Positions 16,771 through 24,294 of a stretch of DNA of 51,791 nucleotides are shown piece by piece. The DNA comes from an uncultured Prevotella sp. Its GTDB lineage: Bacteria > Bacteroidota > Bacteroidia > Bacteroidales > Bacteroidaceae. The notes beneath the pieces are model-generated. The model had not been told where the DNA came from. It did no database searches and saw only the letters and a list, made by a program, of their open reading frames with translations. A program made the translations under genes and the position numbers. The DNA is taken from NCBI GenBank assembly GCA_900546345.1, contig URCI01000017.1, forward strand, positions 1-51,791, written 5' to 3'. How positions within the stretch are numbered: position 1 is the stretch's first letter; every line of letters starts with the position of its first letter.

Positions 16771-17715
16771 TCACTCCACATTCCATTCGTACCAGTCATA
16801 GCACACAGCGCGACCGCCAAAGCCTTCCTTTTGATAGATAAGGCTTTCGTTGAGGTATCGTCCCCGGTCTTCATTGGATGTACCGAAGTCAAAGTATCGG
16901 CAGTCTCTGTAATCCTCAGTAAGCACCTTGCGGAAGATGGCATCGATGGCATGCAGATGCTTACCTTCAGGTGTAGCGGAGATATACTGCGCATGCACCA
17001 CCTGCGGTGTGAGGAACAGTAAAGAACCACCAACAACATCACCGTTTAATCGTGCCACATACAACTTGATATGGTCTGGAAACAAACTGTGCAATCTTTC
17101 TATCTCATCGAGAGTGTGCACAGGCATTGCGTGATAAGTATCCATGAGGTTGTCGTCGAGCACTTTCCAAAACTCTGCATAGGCATTGTCATCTTGGTTC
17201 ACCACAATTCCCTCAGTATGTGCCTTGTTGGCTCCATAATGACGATCGCGACGCCACTTGAGAGCCCTGTCTTGCTCGATGGTGGACGACACATTGCGCA
17301 CCATCAGCCGGGCATGGCAACGGTTGAAGATGGCATAGAGGTCTTCCTCCGCCGGCAGCTGCTGGTATATCCATGGCATGGGCTTGTAGACCACGTGGTG
17401 GATGCCTTGGAGGCGGAGATAAGCGTTGAGTTCCTCAAAGAGCGTGCACACCTCAGCCGCCGTAGCGTGCTCGTTGGTAATCAGTCCGCCATAAGTCAAT
17501 CCCTGATGCGACCAAAGCGTATCGCCAACGATATTGGCAGGAAGGATCGCATAGAGTTTCCCTTTCAGACAAAAGAGCAAAGAGTAGTCGGCGAAACGAT
17601 CGCGGTGATAGTCCATATACCGTCGGTCGAAAAGGAACGTGCCCTGCTTCGACTGCGCTACAAAGCTGTTCCACACCGCACTGTCGCTGTCGTCGTATCG
17701 TTTTATATCAAACAT
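16771..17715 (-). CDS. FemAB/GNAT-like acyltransferase
   Basis: A 314-residue protein of the GNAT/FemAB-like superfamily (peptidoglycan-bridge or BioF2-like acetyltransferases). Features are an N-terminal fold with QGTFLFDRRYMDYHRDRF (about residues 24-41) and a C-terminal GNAT fold with YVARLNGDVVGGSLLFL (about 228-244) followed by YFDFGTSNEDRG. It sits between a FdtA-like isomerase and a FdtB-like transaminase, where fdt-type clusters carry an N-acyltransferase. It may acylate the new amino sugar, but FemAB-type proteins more often act on lipid-linked or amino-acyl substrates. Family is fairly sure, substrate is not. Confidence 0.8.
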   Translation of the reverse strand: MFDIKRYDDSDSAVWNSFVAQSKQGTFLFDRRYMDYHRDRFADYSLLFCLKGKLYAILPANIVGDTLWSHQGLTYGGLITNEHATAAEVCTLFEELNAYLRLQGIHHVVYKPMPWIYQQLPAEEDLYAIFNRCHARLMVRNVSSTIEQDRALKWRRDRHYGANKAHTEGIVVNQDDNAYAEFWKVLDDNLMDTYHAMPVHTLDEIERLHSLFPDHIKLYVARLNGDVVGGSLLFLTPQVVHAQYISATPEGKHLHAIDAIFRKVLTEDYRDCRYFDFGTSNEDRGRYLNESLIYQKEGFGGRAVCYDWYEWNVE

Positions 17716-18147
17716 TTACAAAGCTTTGGATATATCGATGTTCGGATTGACGGCCTTCAAGTCCTCCACAAAAACCTTTCTGTTTCGTGGTGAGATGAGG
17801 ATGCTGTCAGAAAACCTTTCCTTGAAGACGACTTCCAGCCGGTCGACCGACAGAGCTGGGGAGGCCTGCAAGTTGTGGCTGCGCCGCATGGAGGTAATCT
17901 GCGAGATAGGGATGGAGCGTCGCTGAAAACCACAACGGACAACCAGGCTGTCGCCGTCGATAATGTATTTGGTGGGATAAATTAACAGGAACACAAACAC
18001 GCAAACAGCCACGACCAACAGAGCGACAAGCCACGACTTGAGGTCGCCATCTTCAATAGCGGTTAAGAGCACGTCTGCAGAAGAGCCAAGCATAATGACA
18101 GCGACAATGATGAGGAGGTCGATTTTGGAGGTGTACACTTTGTTCAT
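17716..18147 (-). CDS. Small membrane protein with bacterial PH-like domain
   Basis: A 143-residue protein with two transmembrane helices (about residues 9-28 and 38-57) and a C-terminal PH-like beta domain with the pattern YIIDGDSLVVRCGFQRRSIPISQI (about 61-84), seen in bPH/SunI-type proteins. The next gene starts directly after its stop. Its start overlaps the end of the upstream fdtA-like gene by 4 bp (ATGA type), so translation is probably coupled. No role in sugar synthesis is obvious; such domains are thought to mediate membrane-associated binding. Confidence 0.75.
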   Translation of the reverse strand: MNKVYTSKIDLLIIVAVIMLGSSADVLLTAIEDGDLKSWLVALLVVAVCVFVFLLIYPTKYIIDGDSLVVRCGFQRRSIPISQITSMRRSHNLQASPALSVDRLEVVFKERFSDSILISPRNRKVFVEDLKAVNPNIDISKAL

Positions 18148-18554
18148 GGGTTATTTGCTTTATAGTTGAGGAAATCTTGGTAGTCATAGATATAGTCGCT
18201 CTCATCGAAAGAATCTTCGGCCAGTACGAGGCACACGGCTCCCGAAGAGAAATTTTCCAATGTGCGCCATATGCCTGTATCGACGAGCAGACCCTCGTAG
18301 GGTTTGGTCAACAAGTATTGCTTCCGCTCGTGTCCATTGTCCAGTGTCACCGTGAAGGCACCACTGACCGAGACGATGAGCTCACGGCAATGGATATGGG
18401 CATGGCCTCCACGCTCAGCGTCAGTGGGGATGTCATAAGTCCAGTACACCCGACTGATTTGAAAAGGAATGTCCTCACCCTGCTCCACCACAGTGAGGTT
18501 TCCCCTCGGATCGGCTATTTTCTTGAGCGAAATCAATTCTCCTAACTGGTTCAT
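18144..18554 (-). CDS. FdtA/QdtA-type dTDP-sugar 3,4-ketoisomerase
   Basis: A 136-residue cupin protein of the WxcM/FdtA family that would convert dTDP-4-keto-6-deoxyglucose, the product of RmlB (21881-23050), to a 3-keto sugar. Family signatures are present: LKKIADPRGNLTVVEQG (residues about 10-26), VYWTYDIPTDAERGGHAH (about 36-53) with the conserved RGGHAH active-site region, and DSFDESDYIYDYQDF near the end. FdtA (galacto product) and QdtA (gluco product) cannot be told apart by eye. It is the first gene of the four-gene minus-strand operon ending with the transaminase. Confidence 0.9.
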   Translation of the reverse strand: MNQLGELISLKKIADPRGNLTVVEQGEDIPFQISRVYWTYDIPTDAERGGHAHIHCRELIVSVSGAFTVTLDNGHERKQYLLTKPYEGLLVDTGIWRTLENFSSGAVCLVLAEDSFDESDYIYDYQDFLNYKANNP

Positions 18555-18662
18555 ACGCTGATAACGCTCATCAGTTGTTTTTATTATACAAGAATGGTAC
18601 CATTTCTGGCTATAGAGGAAAGAATATACAATAATAAGCGTAAGAGAGCGTTACAACAAATA

Positions 18663-20150
18663 ATGAACAAAGAGAAACCGCAGAACACCTACACACACAT
18701 ACTGAAATACACCAGTATCTTTGGTGGCGTACAAGGGCTTAACATTTTGATCGCCCTCGTGCGCAATAAGTTCGTAGCGCTCATCCTTGGTCCCTACGGC
18801 ATGGGCTTGCTCTCGCTGTTCAACTCCACCACCCGCTTTCTCGGCGACGCCACCAATCTCGGACTCGGCATGAGTGCCGTGAAGAACATCTCGGCAGCCT
18901 ACGAACGCCAAGACGACGCAGCATTGGCACAGGCAATCAAGACCGTGCGCTCCTGGAGCCTGCTCACAGCATTGACAGGCATGCTGCTCTGCATGGCGCT
19001 GAGTCCACTGCTCAGCAAATGGACATTCGGCTGGGGCAACCATACGCTTCACTTCGCTTTACTCTCGCCCGTCGTCGCCATGACTGCTATTATGGGCGGT
19101 GAGCTCGCCATTATGAAGGGCACCCGCGAGCTCGGTCACCTTGCCCGCCAGTCGGTCTACAGCATTGCCGCCGCCCTCCTTGTCTCCGTACCGATTTATT
19201 ATATCTGGCACGCTGCGGCCATCATTCCTTCCTTGATACTGATCGCTTTGGCACAAATGATCATCACCATTGCGTTCTCCTTTCGCAGTCACCCACCCCG
19301 CTACACTCTGCGCCGCTCTACTCTCCGTAGCGGCATCGGCATGGTAAAGCTCGGCACCGCCTTTCTCTTCGCCGGCATGTTCGGCAGCGGCAGTGAGTTT
19401 CTCGTCAGATCTTACCTCAATAATGCAGGGTCGCAGGATATTCTCGGACTATACAACGCCGGTTATATGATGGCTTTCACCTATGCCGGCATGGTTTTCT
19501 CAGCCATGGAGACCGACTACTTTCCGCGTCTGTCTGCTATTCCGGATACTGGCAGTACACTCAACGATGTGGTCAACAAACAGATAGAGGTATCGCTGCT
19601 GCTCATCTCCCCCTTATTGGCCTGCTTTATCATCGGTCTGCCCATCATTATCCCCCTGCTCTATTCGCGTGCCTTCCTTCCCGTTCTTGGCATGGCCCAG
19701 CTCACCGTACTTGCCATGTATCTTCGTGCCATCAAGCTCCCCATCGCCTACCTGCCGTTGTCGCGTGGCGATTCCCGCTTCTACCTGCTTATGGAAGGCA
19801 TCTACGCCATTGTCTTCGTAGTGCTCTCTGTAGTATTATTCCATCTGTTTGGCCTTATCGGCATGGGTCTCGCCCTGCTATCAGTAGCCCTCTTCGACCT
19901 TTTCATGCTCACCGTCTGCATGCATCTGCGCTATGGCTACCGCCCTTCCAAAAGTGTGATCATCATCGCCGTCTGCCAACTGCCCATCGGCATGGCCGCC
20001 TACGCCGCCACTTTTATCCATCACCCAGCGGTCTACTGGTTGGTCGGCATTGCGCTATGCATGCTCAGTCTCGGCATCTCGCTTCAAATTCTGCGTAGAA
20101 AGACACGACTATGGGAAAGGCTGAAAGAAAGATGGACATGCAGAAGATAG
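18663..20150 (+). CDS. Wzx-like polysaccharide flippase (O-antigen translocase)
   Basis: A 495-residue multispanning membrane protein of the MOP superfamily that would flip an undecaprenyl-linked glycan to the periplasm. The start at 18663 (MNKEKPQNTYTHILKYTSIF) is favoured; the frame opens 69 bp earlier with a charged, unlikely N-terminus. About 12 to 14 hydrophobic helices are visible. The sequence GGVQGLNILIALVRNKFVALILGPYGMGL (start of the first helices) is typical of this group. It is divergent from the fdtA-like gene with 108 bp between. No glycosyltransferase or Wzy gene is adjacent. Confidence 0.9.
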   Translation: MNKEKPQNTYTHILKYTSIFGGVQGLNILIALVRNKFVALILGPYGMGLLSLFNSTTRFLGDATNLGLGMSAVKNISAAYERQDDAALAQAIKTVRSWSLLTALTGMLLCMALSPLLSKWTFGWGNHTLHFALLSPVVAMTAIMGGELAIMKGTRELGHLARQSVYSIAAALLVSVPIYYIWHAAAIIPSLILIALAQMIITIAFSFRSHPPRYTLRRSTLRSGIGMVKLGTAFLFAGMFGSGSEFLVRSYLNNAGSQDILGLYNAGYMMAFTYAGMVFSAMETDYFPRLSAIPDTGSTLNDVVNKQIEVSLLLISPLLACFIIGLPIIIPLLYSRAFLPVLGMAQLTVLAMYLRAIKLPIAYLPLSRGDSRFYLLMEGIYAIVFVVLSVVLFHLFGLIGMGLALLSVALFDLFMLTVCMHLRYGYRPSKSVIIIAVCQLPIGMAAYAATFIHHPAVYWLVGIALCMLSLGISLQILRRKTRLWERLKERWTCRR

Positions 20151-20184
20151 TTACAAAGTAGTGATCGCGCTCCTGACTTCACCC

Positions 20185-20199
20185 ACACCTTATTATATA
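20185..20199. repeat. Third copy of the ACACCTTATTATATA word
   Basis: This 15-bp word downstream of the flippase gene is identical to part of the 24-bp tandem duplication at 23077-23124, 2.9 kb away upstream of rmlB. Confidence 0.6.
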
Positions 20200-20258
20200 T
20201 ATGATCTGCTGCCAGACCAAGAAAGCCCGAAATTGGTACACGATTAACGCAACAATGC

Positions 20259-20345
20259 AACAGCCCTTGCGTCCGTACGCATCCAAGAATGCTCAGTTGA
20301 AATATCAAATAAGTATCATGGAGGCAGACGGAAGCAAGGGCTGTT
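20259..20345. other. Long-range stem between flippase gene and purT
   Basis: AACAGCCCTTGC... (20259-20276) pairs with ...GCAAGGGCTGTT (20328-20345): 18 positions with one mismatch around a 51-nt loop. It sits between two convergent genes but has no T-run on either side. It may be a 3'-end RNA structure or a remnant of a small repeat. Confidence 0.55.
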
Positions 20346-20376
20346 TCTGTATCTCAGATCTTGCGGCAATCTTTTC

Positions 20377-21558
20377 TTACTTCTGCATATACGGGTCTGT
20401 ACCGAGCACAGTCTTGGCCAGGCGCTTGGTCTTGTCGCGCAGGGCATCCATGTCGCAACCTACCTTGTCGTAGCAGACCACGACACCCATGCGGCGGCCA
20501 ACGTGAGCGATGGGCTTACCGAAGATGCGCACACGGGCATGGTCCTCACGACACACGTCTTCCAAGTTGTAATCGAGCGGCTTGTCGCTCTCCACCGGTG
20601 AGAGGATAACAGCAGAAGCACCACTATGCTCCAAATGGATAGCAGGGATGTCGAAGCCCATCACAGCACGGAAATGCAATTCAAACTCACTCAGGTTGGT
20701 GCAGTGGCTGAGCGTCACCATGCCGGTGTCGTGTGGACGAGGGCTGAGCTCGGAGAAGATGACCTCACCTTGCTTCGTGAGGAAGAACTCCACGCCCCAT
20801 ATGCCATAGCCCGTCAAAGCCTTGGTCACCTCGTCGGCAATGTGCTGTGCCTGCTTCAAAGCCTCATCGCTGATGGCGTAAGGCATCCAGCTCTCGCGAT
20901 AGTCGCCACCTTTCTGCACATGACCGATAGGCGGACAGAAGATCGTGGGGCCATGCTTCTGCGTGACGGTCAGCAACGTGAACTCAGACTGGAAGTCGAT
21001 GAACTCTTCGATGATCACCTCTTTCACGTCGCCGCGACCCTCTTCCATGGCATCACGGAAAGCCTCCTTCAGCTCATCGTCATTGTGGACATAGCTCTGC
21101 CCATGTCCCGACGACGACATCAACGGCTTGACCACGCAGGGAAAACCAATCTCGTCGGCAGCACGCTTGAACTCGTCGAAAGTCTTGGCATAGAAATACT
21201 TTGCTGTGCGCAATCCCAGTTCCTTGGCAGCGAGGTCACGGATAGCACGGCGGTTCATGGTGTAGTTCACTGCCCGTGCCGAAGGCGTCACTTGAATGCC
21301 CTCCTTCTCGAAATCGAAGAGGCGCTCGGTACGGATCGCCTCAATCTCCGGAACGATCAGGTCAGGCTTGTGTTTCTCAACGACCGCTGTCAAGGCATCA
21401 CCATCGAGCATGGAGAACACTTCACGCTCATCGGCCACCTGCATAGCTGGTGCATTGTCATATTTGTCACAAGCGATAACATACTGCCCAGCACGCTTGG
21501 CAGCAATGGTGAACTCCTTACCCAGCTCACCCGAGCCCAACAACAAAATCTTTTTCAC
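20377..21558 (-). CDS. purT: Formate-dependent phosphoribosylglycinamide formyltransferase
   Basis: A 393-residue ATP-grasp enzyme of purine synthesis that makes formyl-GAR from GAR, formate and ATP. The N-terminal LLLGSGELGKEFTIAAKR (residues 4-21), the central VVKPLMSSSGHGQSYV and the C-terminal GVEFFLTKQGEVIFSELSPRPHDTGMVTL are characteristic of PurT. It is the last gene of a minus-strand run and overlaps the upstream small HTH-like gene by 4 bp. Its location beside rmlB is not functionally obvious. Confidence 0.96.
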   Translation of the reverse strand: MKKILLLGSGELGKEFTIAAKRAGQYVIACDKYDNAPAMQVADEREVFSMLDGDALTAVVEKHKPDLIVPEIEAIRTERLFDFEKEGIQVTPSARAVNYTMNRRAIRDLAAKELGLRTAKYFYAKTFDEFKRAADEIGFPCVVKPLMSSSGHGQSYVHNDDELKEAFRDAMEEGRGDVKEVIIEEFIDFQSEFTLLTVTQKHGPTIFCPPIGHVQKGGDYRESWMPYAISDEALKQAQHIADEVTKALTGYGIWGVEFFLTKQGEVIFSELSPRPHDTGMVTLSHCTNLSEFELHFRAVMGFDIPAIHLEHSGASAVILSPVESDKPLDYNLEDVCREDHARVRIFGKPIAHVGRRMGVVVCYDKVGCDMDALRDKTKRLAKTVLGTDPYMQK

Positions 21559-21878
21559 TGTTCTATCTTTTTTCTAACAATAGGTTTCAATTGTCTCTTC
21601 ATCATCTGCCATTCCGGTGTAATGGCAAGCCGGTGAAGATCTTTTTCCACGATCTCATGGATGGCAGACTGCGGCACGCGATATTTCTGGGCAATCTGTT
21701 CCACAGGACATATCACTGAGCCAAAAAGTCCATAATAAGCCGCAAAGATATCATGGTCAATCGGCCCCAGCATCTCCAACAGAATGTTGAGGTTGGCCTT
21801 GTCGGTCTGACTCACAAGCAGCGCAGAGCTGTGAGCCAGCCGAAGGTAGTTTTCTAACTCCTGAGAAAACCTGTCCAT
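21555..21878 (-). CDS. Small protein with sigma-factor-like helix-turn-helix
   Basis: A 107-residue protein. The C-terminal half contains VEQIAQKYRVPQSAIHEIVEKDLHRL (about residues 59-84), which resembles a sigma-70 region 4 helix-turn-helix. The N-terminal half is helical (RFSQELENYLRLAHSSALL). There is no region 2, so it is not a complete sigma factor. It starts just after the rmlB stop and overlaps purT by 4 bp (ATGA), indicating translational coupling. It could be a DNA-binding regulator or a structural relative without that role. Confidence 0.7.
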   Translation of the reverse strand: MDRFSQELENYLRLAHSSALLVSQTDKANLNILLEMLGPIDHDIFAAYYGLFGSVICPVEQIAQKYRVPQSAIHEIVEKDLHRLAITPEWQMMKRQLKPIVRKKIEQ

Positions 21879-21880
21879 GA

Positions 21881-23050
21881 TCAGTCAATCACTTGTCCGT
21901 GACGCTCCTTGCCATACATGATGTCGTAGTACTTCTGATAATCGCCAGAAGTGACCTCTTCGATCCACTTCTGATTCTCCAGATTCCATTTGATCGTCTT
22001 GATGATTCCTTCAGCGAACTTCGTTTCGGGATACCAGCCCAACTCTATATTGATCTTCGTCGGATCAATAGCGTAACGTGCATCATGGCCAAGCCGGTCA
22101 GCGACATGCTCGATCAGCGAGTCATTGATCCAGCTGATGTCAATGTCACCGTTGGCATCCCTCACTTGCTTCTTCAACACATGACGCAGGTCTTTGTTTT
22201 CCGCCATCATGTCATGAATCGTTTTGATGGTGAGTTTCACGATGTCGATATTCTTCATCTCGTTATGGCCGCCTACGTTATAGACCTGTCCTGCTCTTCC
22301 CTCACGCACCACGAGATCGATGGCCTTGCAGTGGTCTTCGACATAAAGCCAGTCACGCACGTTGAGACCTTCGCCATAGACTGGCAGTTTCTTTCCGTGC
22401 AGGATGTTGTTGATGATCAGAGGTATGAGTTTTTCCGGGAAGTGATAGGGTCCGTAGTTGTTGGAGCAGCGGGTAATGCTCACGGGCATGTGGTAAGTGT
22501 CACGGTAGGCCTGCACAAAGAAGTCTGCGCTGGCCTTGCTGGCAGAGTAAGGGCTATGAGGACAGAGCGGCGTGATCTCTGTGAAATAGCCTGTCTGTCC
22601 CAGGGCACCATAGACTTCATCCGTTGACACCTGATGATAGCGTTTGCCCGATTTCCACGTGGGATAGCCCTGCTCATCCTTGCCCGTCACCCAGGCCCGT
22701 CGAGCGGCGTCCATCAGATTCTGCGTACCGAGAATGTTGACACTCAAAAAGAGCTGTGGGTCCTCGATCGAGCGGTCGACATGACTCTCGGCTGCGAAAT
22801 TGACCACATAGTCAATGTCGTTCTCTGCAAAGAGCTTGTCAACCAGCTGCCGGTCACGGATGTCACCTTTGACAAAGAAGCAGCGTTCATTGTCGATGTC
22901 GTCCTTGATGGTACCGAGATTACCAGCGTAAGTCAAGGCATCAAGAATGATGACCTTGATGTCGTCGTTCACATACTTTTTGTGGAGCAAATACTTGATA
23001 AAGTTAGAGCCGATAAATCCGGCAGCCCCAGTAACGAGATAAGTCTTCAT
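21881..23050 (-). CDS. rmlB: dTDP-glucose 4,6-dehydratase
   Basis: A 389-residue short-chain dehydrogenase-fold enzyme making dTDP-4-keto-6-deoxy-D-glucose. The NAD-binding motif GAAGFIG is at residues 8-14, the catalytic triad Tyr-168 and Lys-172 lie in YSASK, and the dehydratase TDE is at 143-145. Length is slightly above the usual 350, with short insertions. It supplies the substrate for the FdtA-like isomerase at 18144-18554; rmlA, rmlC and rmlD are not in the window. Upstream lies a perfect 24-bp tandem duplication. Confidence 0.96.
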   Translation of the reverse strand: MKTYLVTGAAGFIGSNFIKYLLHKKYVNDDIKVIILDALTYAGNLGTIKDDIDNERCFFVKGDIRDRQLVDKLFAENDIDYVVNFAAESHVDRSIEDPQLFLSVNILGTQNLMDAARRAWVTGKDEQGYPTWKSGKRYHQVSTDEVYGALGQTGYFTEITPLCPHSPYSASKASADFFVQAYRDTYHMPVSITRCSNNYGPYHFPEKLIPLIINNILHGKKLPVYGEGLNVRDWLYVEDHCKAIDLVVREGRAGQVYNVGGHNEMKNIDIVKLTIKTIHDMMAENKDLRHVLKKQVRDANGDIDISWINDSLIEHVADRLGHDARYAIDPTKINIELGWYPETKFAEGIIKTIKWNLENQKWIEEVTSGDYQKYYDIMYGKERHGQVID

Positions 23051-23076
23051 AAGTTTTGTACTATATATCTTTCAAT

Positions 23077-23124
23077 TAAGAATGATGACACCTTATTATA
23101 TAAGAATGATGACACCTTATTATA
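23077..23124. repeat. Perfect 24-bp tandem duplication upstream of rmlB
   Basis: Two identical, adjacent 24-bp units (23077-23100 and 23101-23124) share the core GATGACACCTTATTATA and end 4 nt before the yfcE stop. They fill most of the 78-bp yfcE-rmlB spacer. Confidence 0.92.
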
Positions 23125-23128
23125 TAGG

Positions 23129-23626
23129 CTATCGCCTTCCAAGTTTCACAACCTCACAATCCTTGAAGCTGTCCCCGTCAATGATCAGCCTGACCAGCGT
23201 GCGCTCGAGTTGCCACCCCGCCATTCCTGCGGCACCGGGATTGACGTGCAAGAGGTTGAGTTGTTTATCCGGCATGATTCTTAGGATATGGGAATGCCCG
23301 GCCACAAAGAGCTGAGGCGGATTGCGTCGCAGCATATCCCTCACGGAGGGATCGTAATGCCCCGGATAGCCTCCAATGTGCTTCATGAGCACGTCGACGC
23401 CCTCGCATTTGAAACGCAGGATTTCGGGATAGCGTGCCCGCAAGTCCACATCATCGATATTGCCACAGACAGCTCGGAAACGCGGATGCATATCCTCGAA
23501 AGTGTTGGCCAGCGACATGCTGCCAATGTCGCCCGCATGCCAGATCTCATCACAATCAGCCATATAGGTGACATACTTCTCGTCCCAGAAGCTGTGGGTA
23601 TCACTGATGATCGCTATTTTCTTCAT
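23129..23626 (-). CDS. YfcE/MJ0936-type metallophosphoesterase
   Basis: A 165-residue calcineurin-like phosphodiesterase. Metal-binding motifs appear in order: SDTHS (residues 8-12), HAGDIGS (about 35-41), CGNIDD (about 58-63) and VAGHSH (about 109-114). The family has broad phosphodiesterase activity in vitro; the physiological substrate is unknown. It lies 11 bp downstream of the cytidylate-kinase-like gene, in the same direction, and 78 bp before rmlB. Confidence 0.92.
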   Translation of the reverse strand: MKKIAIISDTHSFWDEKYVTYMADCDEIWHAGDIGSMSLANTFEDMHPRFRAVCGNIDDVDLRARYPEILRFKCEGVDVLMKHIGGYPGHYDPSVRDMLRRNPPQLFVAGHSHILRIMPDKQLNLLHVNPGAAGMAGWQLERTLVRLIIDGDSFKDCEVVKLGRR

Positions 23627-23637
23627 GTTGCAACAGA

Positions 23638-24294
23638 TTAAGGTTTCACTTCAGAATGAATTTCACGACGTTGCAGATCAAAGCGCCGTCTGATGAAATC
23701 CGCCACAAAATCAAGTGTTCCTTCCAGTCCCAAAACACTGGAGTTGACACACAGATCATAACTCTCGGCCGCCCCCCAAGTCTTGCCTGTATAGTAATTA
23801 TAATAGGAGGCGCGCGCTTCCTCATGTTTTCTGATATACTTCCGACCCGTGGCCCGGTCAAACCCATGGCGTTTGCAGACACGCTGCAGGCGCTGGTCGA
23901 TGTTGGCGGAAATAAAGATGTTCACGGTGTTCTTCATGTCCCGAAGCACATAGTCAGCGGTACGGCCCACAAAGACGCAACTGCTTTCCTGGGCAGCCTT
24001 ACGGATGGCATCACTTTGGAACTGATAGAGGTTTTCCTGAGAGAACTCGTTTTTATAGTATGCGCTCTCGCCGAACAGTGGGCCGCGGATATGAAAGAGC
24101 GAGCGAAGGAGCCCCTTGTGCTCATCGTTTTCCTCAAAGAACTTCTCACAAAATCCACTTTCCTTGGCCGCCAGGTTGAGGAGTTCCTTGTCATAGAACT
24201 TACACTCAAACAACTCGGCCAATTGCTGGGCAATGATCCTTCCACCGGATCCTATCTGCCTGCCTATATTAATGATGATCTTCTTGTCCTCCAT
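23638..24294 (-). CDS. Cytidylate kinase-like protein
   Basis: A 218-residue P-loop kinase of the cytidylate-kinase-like family (distinct from Cmk itself). The start at 24294 (MEDKKIIINIGRQIGSGG) is preferred to the longer frame opening at 24333. The phosphate-binding loop is GRQIGSGG (residues 9-16). FVGRTADYVLRD in the middle is typical of this family, as is the C-terminal YDLCVNSSVLGLEGTLDFV. Its start overlaps the end of the MATE gene by 26 bp. Substrate is unproven. Confidence 0.88.
   Translation of the reverse strand: MEDKKIIINIGRQIGSGGRIIAQQLAELFECKFYDKELLNLAAKESGFCEKFFEENDEHKGLLRSLFHIRGPLFGESAYYKNEFSQENLYQFQSDAIRKAAQESSCVFVGRTADYVLRDMKNTVNIFISANIDQRLQRVCKRHGFDRATGRKYIRKHEEARASYYNYYTGKTWGAAESYDLCVNSSVLGLEGTLDFVADFIRRRFDLQRREIHSEVKP

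Noticed and set aside
20626..21636. Long open frame (336 codons) on plus, antisense to purT
   Set aside because: purT is complete with clear motifs on the other strand; the antisense peptide has no recognisable domain.
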